NCBI GenBank assembly: GCA_045642025.1
Contig: JAZUIB010000023.1
Span: 1-20,501, forward strand
Direction of reading: 5' to 3'
Length of the DNA: 20,501 nucleotides
DNA from: Equadaptatus sp045642025
GTDB lineage: Bacteria; Synergistota; Synergistia; Synergistales; Synergistaceae
Below, piece by piece: positions 16,124-20,501 of this stretch. Position 1 is the first letter of the stretch; the number at the start of each line of letters is the position of its first letter. The position numbers and the translations under genes were made by a program. The notes under the pieces are model-generated. The model searched no databases. It was given only the letters and a program-made list of their open reading frames with translations, and was not told the DNA's origin.

Positions 16124-16283
16124 TGTGAAACACTCCTTTAATTTGGATTTGTAATAATGTAAAGATTTATATTAAAAACCTTTAGAAACAAACTTATGTT
16201 TGCGGTGCTTACGCAGTCTACAAATTTAATTCTTTTAACCTTAGGTGTCTGCTTCGGCGGTCACCGCAACCGATAAGCGGGCA

Positions 16284-16778
16284 TTATTGCTCTTTTTTCA
16301 GTCCGCTTCTTGCAAGAGAAACCTGACCGGAGCCTGCTGTTTCGATTATGCCGTAAGGCTCAAAAGCTGCAAGACAAGCTTCGACTTTTGACTCAGAGCC
16401 TGTGACTTCAAATGAAATTGTGTCTATTCCAAGGTCAACAACTCTGCAGCGAAATACTTCTGCCGTCTGGAAAATGCTCGGCCGTTTTGAAACAGGGGCT
16501 TTGACCTTGATCAGTTTCAGATAACGTTCAACCGTATTGCCTTCCCGTGTGAGGTTGCGTACGGAAATAACCTCCGCAAGCTTTTGCAGCTGTTTCTGCA
16601 CCTGGTCATAGGTTGCTTCTTCGCCGTCAAAAACCAGCGTGTAGCGTGAAACACCTTTAACCTCAGTAGGACCTGCCGCAATACTTACAATATTGTAGCC
16701 ACGGCGGTATATGAGGGCTGTAACCCTCATCAGAACACCCGGACGGTCTTCTGAATAAATACAAAATGTATTTGACAT
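16284..16778 (-). CDS. ilvH: Acetolactate synthase small subunit, copy 2
   Basis: This 164-residue regulatory subunit has an N-terminal ACT domain (about 4-78; DRPGVLMRVTALIYRRGYNI) that in the family binds valine and mediates feedback inhibition. It has the usual C-terminal domain as well (EVFRCRVVDLG, ETAGSGQV). It activates the IlvB catalytic subunit. It begins 9 bases after the upstream paralogue, and its AGGAGG ribosome-binding site overlaps that gene's TAG stop, so the two are translationally linked. By hand alignment about two thirds of residues match copy 1. Differences cluster in the ACT domain (VSIAAGPTEVKG here, ISMSVSPTEDPG in copy 1), so effector response may differ. The ilvH/ilvN symbol choice is conventional. 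Confidence 0.95.
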   Translation of the reverse strand: MSNTFCIYSEDRPGVLMRVTALIYRRGYNIVSIAAGPTEVKGVSRYTLVFDGEEATYDQVQKQLQKLAEVISVRNLTREGNTVERYLKLIKVKAPVSKRPSIFQTAEVFRCRVVDLGIDTISFEVTGSESKVEACLAAFEPYGIIETAGSGQVSLARSGLKKEQ

Positions 16779-16787
16779 AATATCCTC

Positions 16788-17276
16788 CTAATCATCAAAA
16801 CCGCTTCTGCTGACTGCGACCTGCCCGGAGCCTGCCGTTTCAATCAGTCCGAACGGCTGTAATGCTTTAACACATGCATCAACCTTAGATTTTGCGCCCG
16901 TTACTTCAAGTGTCAACGTTGACCCGCCCAAGTCTACGACTCTGCAGCGAAACACCTCTGCTGTCTGGAAAATACTCGGCCGCGTTTCAGGCGGTGCATA
17001 TACCTTAATCAGCTTAAGGTAACGTTCGACTGTATTGCCCTCCTTCGTAAGATTTGTAACGGAAATAACCTCCGTCAGTTTTTCAAGCTGTTTGCGAACC
17101 TGTTCACAAATTCGCTCCTCGCCGTCAACCACAACGGTAAAACGTGAAATTCCCGGGTCTTCAGTAGGAGATACAGACATACTGATAATATTGTAAGCAC
17201 GTCTGTAAATCAGCGCTGCTATCCGCATAAGAACACCGGGCTGGTCTTGTGACAAAATACTGAACGTACTGGCCAT
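16788..17276 (-). CDS. ilvH: Acetolactate synthase small subunit, copy 1
   Basis: This 162-residue protein is the first enzyme gene behind the leader peptide. It has the same layout as copy 2: an ACT domain (QPGVLMRIAALIYRR near the start) and a conserved C-terminal regulatory domain. The block EGNTVERYLKLIKV and the block RPSIFQTAEVFRCRVVDLG are identical in both copies, showing a tandem duplication. AGGAGG precedes the ATG. Bases 17277-17451 upstream are an untranslated stretch with one degenerate palindromic repeat; the attenuator lies beyond that. Possible roles are two alternative regulators of one IlvB, a mixed holoenzyme, or partnership with a second large subunit elsewhere in the genome. 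Confidence 0.95.
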   Translation of the reverse strand: MASTFSILSQDQPGVLMRIAALIYRRAYNIISMSVSPTEDPGISRFTVVVDGEERICEQVRKQLEKLTEVISVTNLTKEGNTVERYLKLIKVYAPPETRPSIFQTAEVFRCRVVDLGGSTLTLEVTGAKSKVDACVKALQPFGLIETAGSGQVAVSRSGFDD

Positions 17277-17424
17277 TTATTTACCTCCTAAATAGAAGTT
17301 GTTTGTCAAATTTCGCTTGTTTCACTCGCTCAACAATTGGCTTCCGGCTTTCAGCTGACCACTGATTGCCGCTAATTCAAATATACGAAGCGCATCACAA
17401 TTGATAATCCGCAATTTAGTTTTC

Positions 17425-17446
17425 TGTCATACCGCAATGCGTATAT
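17425..17446. repeat. Palindromic repeat, copy 3 (degenerate)
   Basis: GTCATACCGCA followed by ATGCGTAT keeps the outer half of the ATACCGCA...TGCGGTATGAC repeat, but one base is missing from the second arm. It lies just past the ilv attenuator terminator, in the leader before ilvH. Confidence 0.4.
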
Positions 17447-17451
17447 GTTTC

Positions 17452-17483
17452 AAAAAAAGCCGGCCCCTCTGCGGGTCCGGCCT
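17452..17483 (-). terminator. ilv attenuator terminator
   Basis: On the minus strand CCGGACCC (17473-17481 region) pairs with GGGGCCGGC (17459-17467 region), an 8-9-bp GC-rich stem with one mismatch and a GCAGA loop, followed by seven T. It lies 27 bases after the leader-peptide stop and 180 bases before ilvH, so transcription must read through it to reach the biosynthetic genes. Confidence 0.85.
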
Positions 17484-17527
17484 GAATGAGTACGCGAATT
17501 TTACGCCGATCATCCAAGCAGACCCGC
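17471..17527 (-). promoter_or_regulatory. ilv antiterminator pairing
   Basis: The leader segment GCGGGTCTG (17519-17527, covering the Ala-Gly-Leu codons after the Val/Ile run) is complementary over nine bases, one G-U, to CGGACCCGC (17471-17479), the 5' arm of the terminator. The two structures exclude each other. A ribosome stalled in the Leu/Val/Ile codons would leave the leader segment free and favour read-through. A ribosome reaching the stop codon would cover it and favour termination. Confidence 0.75.
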
Positions 17528-17578
17528 TGTAATAATTACGACAACTATAATAACGACAACTAAAAGACTCTTTCTCAC
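17510..17578 (-). CDS. Branched-chain amino-acid leader peptide (attenuator)
   Basis: A 22-codon reading frame starts at GTG (17578) and ends in TGA (17510-17512). Its peptide reads MRKS, then LLVVVIIVVVII, then TAGLLG: 14 of 22 residues are Leu, Val or Ile, exactly the products of the pathway encoded downstream. An AAGGAG ribosome-binding site (17587-17592) is 8 bases before the GTG. A consensus promoter lies just upstream and an intrinsic terminator just downstream. The peptide is hydrophobic but has no cargo and probably no function after translation; the act of translation senses charged tRNA levels. It corresponds in role to ilvL and ivbL of enterobacteria but shows no sequence kinship beyond composition. 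A small membrane protein is the alternative; the antiterminator pairing argues against it. Confidence 0.88.
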   Translation of the reverse strand: MRKSLLVVVIIVVVIITAGLLG

Positions 17579-17633
17579 AGCCAGGTCTCCTTTCCGACCG
17601 AAATTACAGGCAAATATAACCTGTGTAACGGAA

Positions 17634-17662
17634 ATAATACAGTCTGTATCTGTAAATGTCAA
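17634..17662 (-). promoter_or_regulatory. Promoter of the ilv cluster
   Basis: A perfect TTGACA (17657-17662) and TATTAT (17634-17639) are separated by 17 bases on the minus strand. Transcription should start near 17626, about 35 bases ahead of the leader-peptide ribosome-binding site. This strength suits control by attenuation rather than by weak initiation. Confidence 0.8.
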
Positions 17663-17749
17663 CCTTTTATGCGTGCATTGGCCGCATTTTTTAAAATTTT
17701 TTAAACTAAATATACAAAATTCGGCTGTTTTCCTAATCCTTCACGACAG

Positions 17750-17774
17750 AAAAAGCCCCCGATGCGGGGGCTTT
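17750..17774. terminator. Terminator of rplJ-rplL
   Basis: GCCCCC (17755-17760) pairs with GGGGGC (17766-17771), extended by A-T pairs, with a 5-base loop and a T run on the minus strand. It lies 22 bases past the rplL stop, so the ribosomal-protein transcript ends before the ilv promoter. Confidence 0.85.
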
Positions 17775-17796
17775 AACGCAATAGTAGGATTTTAAA

Positions 17797-18171
17797 TTAC
17801 TTAAGGGTAACTTTTGCTCCTGCTTCTTCGAGTTTCTTTTTCATTTCTTCGGCTTCTTCTTTTGCTACGCCTTCTTTGACAACTTTCGGTGCGCCGTCAA
17901 CGAGTTCTTTTGCTTCTTTGAGGCCAAGTCCTGTGATTTCACGGACAACTTTGATGACATCAAGTTTCTTTGCGCCGAACTCTGTGAGTTCAACGTTGAA
18001 TTCTGATTTTTCTTCTTCTGCCGCGCCTGCTGCTGCCGGTGCGCCTGCTGCTACTGCCATAACAGGAGCTGCTGCTGAAACGCCGAATTTGTCTTCAAGT
18101 TCTTTAACGAGATCTGAAAGTTCGAGAACGGTCATTGATTCAATTGCGCTGATGATTTCTTCTTTTGTCAT
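17797..18171 (-). CDS. rplL: Ribosomal protein bL12 (L7/L12)
   Basis: The 124-residue protein forms the flexible stalk of the 50S subunit and recruits translation factors. Residues 1-30 are the helical dimerisation domain that binds L10, about 33-52 are the Ala/Gly/Pro-rich hinge, and about 56-124 are the factor-binding domain with GLGLKEAKELVDGAPK (81-96). The start is the ATG at 18171, placed by GGAGG 8 bases upstream; an in-frame TTG at 18186 overlaps that site and is not credible. It follows rplJ by 59 bases, the usual order. rpoB does not follow; a terminator does. Confidence 0.98.
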   Translation of the reverse strand: MTKEEIISAIESMTVLELSDLVKELEDKFGVSAAAPVMAVAAGAPAAAGAAEEEKSEFNVELTEFGAKKLDVIKVVREITGLGLKEAKELVDGAPKVVKEGVAKEEAEEMKKKLEEAGAKVTLK

Positions 18172-18230
18172 AATATTTTCCTCCAATTTGGTTAATTTCT
18201 GTTGTTTATGCCGCTATGCGGCTGCAGCTA

Positions 18231-18761
18231 TTATGCTGCGCTTTCTTTTTTGTCTTTGATTGCTGAAAGTGCTGTAACAAGGCCTCTTGCAGGTCCGGAA
18301 AGTACGTTGACAAGACCCTGAATTGGGGAAGCCATGGCGCGCACTGCCATTCCAAGGAGAACTTCGCGCGGCGGGATATCCGCGATTGCGAAAACTTCTT
18401 CTTTAGAGATAACTCTGCCTTCAAAGATACCGCCTTTGACGATGAGAGCTGCGTTTTCTTTCGCTTTGGCGAAGTCACGGACTGCTTTCGCGACCGCTGA
18501 CGCGTCACCGTAGGAAAGAACGTAACCGTTGGGACCAAAGTCAAGTTCAGGGGCTGTGATCATGTCGTTCTCTTTGAGAGCGATACGCATAAGGGTGTTT
18601 TTACAAACCTTCAGTTCGCCGCCTGCTTCGCGGATTGATTTGCGGAGAGCTGTGCTCTGCGCAACTGTGAGTCCGCGGTATTCGACAATGTAGATAGCAT
18701 TGGACTTTTTGGTAAGTTCAACGAGTTCATCAATGTTGGCACGTTTTGCTTCTGTCGGCAT
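18231..18761 (-). CDS. rplJ: Ribosomal protein uL10
   Basis: The 176-residue protein anchors L12 dimers at the base of the ribosomal stalk. The start MPTEAKRANIDELVEL, the block AIYIVEYRGLTVAQ, and a helical C-terminal region that would carry the L12 dimers are all as expected. The ATG at 18761 is set by a strong AGGAGGTGA ribosome-binding site; an apparent upstream extension would run through the L10 leader RNA and has no family support. L10 with L12 normally represses its own operon by binding the leader, and such a leader is visible just upstream. rplK and rplA, often adjacent, are absent here; the upstream neighbour is divergent. Confidence 0.98.
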   Translation of the reverse strand: MPTEAKRANIDELVELTKKSNAIYIVEYRGLTVAQSTALRKSIREAGGELKVCKNTLMRIALKENDMITAPELDFGPNGYVLSYGDASAVAKAVRDFAKAKENAALIVKGGIFEGRVISKEEVFAIADIPPREVLLGMAVRAMASPIQGLVNVLSGPARGLVTALSAIKDKKESAA

Positions 18762-18925
18762 TCGATTTTCACCTCCTGTGTGTAGATTTTTCGGACGCCG
18801 ACAATAAAATCGGCTTCCGCTGCTCAAGTGAGTCCGGAAGCCGTAAATGTGCATAAATACGCCTTATACCAGACCTCGGCGGGATATTAAGCGCACACAG
18901 CGCACCAGCTGTCTTGAGTCCAAGC
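18762..18925 (-). ncRNA. Ribosomal protein L10 leader (autoregulatory 5' UTR)
   Basis: The minus-strand core between 18870 and 18915 matches the conserved L10 leader pattern: AGACAGC then GGTG, a small GCGC stem, CTTAAT, and CCGCCGAGGTC (18872-18882). It is the expected binding site for the L10-(L12)4 complex. Downstream, CGGCTTCCG (18811-18819) pairs with CGGAAGCCG (18835-18843) and is followed by GATTTTATT. This could be a weak attenuating terminator, as known for such leaders in Bacillus. Confidence 0.8.
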
Positions 18926-18931
18926 CTAGTT

Positions 18932-18959
18932 ATTATAACCCAATTTTATAAAAATGCAA
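18932..18959 (-). promoter_or_regulatory. Promoter of rplJ-rplL
   Basis: A perfect TATAAT (18932-18937) lies 16 bases from TTGCAT (18954-18959) on the minus strand. The predicted start near 18925 falls just before the L10 leader core. Confidence 0.65.
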
Positions 18960-18971
18960 GAAAAAATTTAA

Positions 18972-19001
18972 TTGCCAGCAAACAACATTTTCAGTTAAAA
19001 T
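18972..19001 (+). promoter_or_regulatory. Possible promoter of the TIGR00300-family gene
   Basis: TTGCCA (18972-18977) and TAAAAT (18996-19001) are 18 bases apart on the plus strand, 38 bases ahead of the ATG. It is back to back with the rplJ promoter. Confidence 0.45.
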
Positions 19002-19039
19002 AAACCCTGTTGCAAAACAGTCTATTTGGAGGTTATATT

Positions 19040-20137
19040 ATGGCATTTGAACTGAGAAAATACACCGCGCCGGATTTTACGGAAGAAAAATTCACAAACG
19101 CGCCCAACGCAACAATAAAACCTGCGCCTTTTGATGAAACGGCGCCAGAAGATTTCCATGCAATGAGTATTTTCCCGGAATATTTCCATATAGATGGAAA
19201 ATGGCTGCTCGCAGAAGAAAGTCGTATGGACTGTGTTCCTGTCTACAAAGACGGAAAAATACATGTAGTAGAACCGCGAAACCTGAAAGCGGGGGACAAG
19301 GTTATAACAGGCAGAACAGAAAACTGCGAAAACGGCATATATGTCCATCCGAACGGCTTTAATGAAGAATCGGCAACCGGTGATGTATTTTCCTTCCGCC
19401 GCAATCGTTCACGCGAAACAGCATATTCACGCGACTACGACGAACTCTACGAGCTTCTCAGACACGAACGTGAACACGGCAAAGTTGTTTGGGTAATGGG
19501 CCCTGCGTTTGCCTTTGACGCAGATGCACGCAACGCCTTTTCAGGACTTATCGCAGGCGGTTACGTCAACGCGCTGCTAGCCGGCAACGCGCTTGCGACA
19601 CACGACCTTGAAGCCGCATATATGAACACTGCTCTTGGGCAGAACATTTATACACAAGAAAGCGTTCCCAACGGACACTACAACCATCTGGCGACAATCA
19701 ACCGCGTAAAATATCACGGCTCCGTTAAAAAATTTATCGAAGCAGAGAAAATAGACAGCGGCATAATATACAGCTGTGAAAAATACGGTATACCATACGT
19801 GCTTGCCGGCTCAATCCGTGACGACGGGCCTCTGCCGCCTGTACACGGCAACGTTTATGAAGCTGCTGCGGCAATGCGCGATCAGGTGCGCAACGCGACA
19901 ACAGTAATCTGCATGGCAACCGCACTTCACACCATCGCGACCGGAAACATGACACCGTCCTTCCGTGTAATGCCCGACGGCACAATCCGCCAAGTCTACT
20001 TCTACTGCGTTGACATCGCCGAATTCACTGTCAACAAACTTGCCGACCGCGGCAGCCTCTCCGCAAAAGGCATCGTCACCAACGTACAAGATTTCATTGT
20101 CAACCTTGCAAAAGGACTCGACTGCTACAAACAATAA
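19040..20137 (+). CDS. TIGR00300-family protein, ornithine cyclodeaminase-like
   Basis: The 365-residue product matches the TIGR00300 (LOR/SDH-conserved) family. Its C-terminal part in cyanobacterial AgrE/ArgZ and its archaeal members have been linked to NAD-dependent ornithine cyclodeamination (ornithine to proline plus ammonia). The signature blocks are LLAGNALATHDLE (179-191), GHYNHLATINRV (212-223), IPYVLAGSIRDDGPLPPV (251-268) and ALHTIATGN (295-303). No arginine-dihydrolase domain is fused to it. The ATG at 19040 has GGAGG 8 bases upstream; the in-frame TTG at 19010 does not. It is a single-gene unit, divergent from rplJL, with its own terminator. The function is inferred from the family and the exact substrate is not certain. 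The older label of saccharopine dehydrogenase-like is less likely. Confidence 0.8.
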   Translation: MAFELRKYTAPDFTEEKFTNAPNATIKPAPFDETAPEDFHAMSIFPEYFHIDGKWLLAEESRMDCVPVYKDGKIHVVEPRNLKAGDKVITGRTENCENGIYVHPNGFNEESATGDVFSFRRNRSRETAYSRDYDELYELLRHEREHGKVVWVMGPAFAFDADARNAFSGLIAGGYVNALLAGNALATHDLEAAYMNTALGQNIYTQESVPNGHYNHLATINRVKYHGSVKKFIEAEKIDSGIIYSCEKYGIPYVLAGSIRDDGPLPPVHGNVYEAAAAMRDQVRNATTVICMATALHTIATGNMTPSFRVMPDGTIRQVYFYCVDIAEFTVNKLADRGSLSAKGIVTNVQDFIVNLAKGLDCYKQ

Positions 20138-20169
20138 ACGGTAAACTCTGAAAAGATTGAAAAAAGACA

Positions 20170-20210
20170 AAAATCCCCGAAAACTCAGCTGCCTTAGGGG
20201 ATTTTATTTT
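20170..20210 (+). terminator. Terminator of the TIGR00300-family gene
   Basis: AAAATCCCC (20170-20178) pairs with GGGGATTTT (20197-20205) around an 18-base loop and is followed by a T-rich tail, 32 bases past the stop. Beyond it, 20211-20393 is AT-rich with no gene, RNA or repeat that I can recognise. Confidence 0.75.
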
Positions 20211-20393
20211 GGCGTGTTACTTTTCACATACACAAACTGATTCATCTCAAACGTGTGCTTACATATACCATTCTGCCCAAATACCTCTGTCAACTAATGA
20301 AACTTAAGTTCACTTTTTATAATATTCTAAACTGCAGAAATTCACATAGGCAGAAATATACAGTAACAGCAACAGTTTACAAACAGGCTGAGT

Positions 20394-20501
20394 TTATTTT
20401 TTCGTTGAAATCTTTTTTGCAATTTTTTGCCCCATATCTGCATTTATACCGCTTTCAGCACCCCGTATTTGAAAGTACCCCCCGATTTTCGCATTTGTTT
20501 T
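20394..20501 (-). CDS. Possible 3' end of an unidentified gene (partial)
   Basis: On the minus strand a frame enters from the right edge and stays open for 35 codons to a TAA at 20394-20396. It encodes a Lys/Gly/Ala-rich tail containing GGYFQIRGAESG and ending KISTKK. The composition looks protein-like, and the region past the stop is AT-rich, as expected downstream of a gene. No family can be named from so short a piece, and chance is not excluded. Confidence 0.3.
   Translation of the reverse strand, partial: KTNAKIGGYFQIRGAESGINADMGQKIAKKISTKK

Noticed and set aside
16124..16283. Possible second promoter or leader peptide ahead of ilvC
   Set aside because: No Leu/Val/Ile-rich short frame is present, and candidate -35/-10 pairs (such as TTGTTT with TATAAA) are only 14 bases apart.

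Overview
The window reads as chromosomal DNA of a moderately AT-rich anaerobic bacterium. Evidence for anaerobic life is a full-length single-chain pyruvate:ferredoxin oxidoreductase. Together with a FlK-type thioesterase, a TIGR00300-family protein and class I ketol-acid reductoisomerase, this would fit an uncultured gut anaerobe, perhaps Synergistota or a Negativicutes-like Firmicute. The sequence alone does not settle the phylum and I hold that guess at low confidence. No tRNA, rRNA, CRISPR array or complete mobile element is visible. All genes except one are on the minus strand, so transcription mostly runs from right to left.

Left part (1-9700): an intergenic repeat region, a DUF2156 protein, a small hotdog thioesterase, nifJ (PFOR), then a tightly coupled two-gene unit. 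That unit is a LeuA-like protein whose metal ligands have been replaced but whose C-terminal regulatory domain is intact, followed with zero intergenic bases by a fusion of a xylose-isomerase-like TIM barrel to an acyl-CoA synthetase. It has its own good promoter (9526-9554) and a leader hairpin. Next upstream is a secreted, repeat-rich His/Arg/Asn/Gly protein with a PDZ-like C-terminus.

Middle part (11250-17670): a branched-chain amino-acid gene cluster, transcribed in the order leader peptide, ilvH copy 1, ilvH copy 2, ilvC, ilvB, ilvD. Together the enzymes convert pyruvate (or pyruvate plus 2-oxobutyrate) through acetolactate and dihydroxy acid to 2-oxoisovalerate and its isoleucine counterpart. 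Upstream lies a complete classical attenuator: a consensus promoter, a 22-codon leader peptide with 14 Leu/Val/Ile codons, a 9-bp antiterminator pairing, and an intrinsic terminator.

Right part (17750-20501): an rplJ-rplL operon with a recognisable L10 autoregulatory leader and its own terminator, not followed by rpoBC. Divergent from it is a TIGR00300-family (ornithine cyclodeaminase-like) gene on the plus strand with its own terminator. The right edge may hold the 3' end of one more minus-strand gene.

The most notable items are the ilv attenuator (its peptide is far too short for ordinary gene calling), the metal-ligand-less LeuA homologue coupled to the isomerase-ligase fusion, and a small family of palindromic intergenic repeats.
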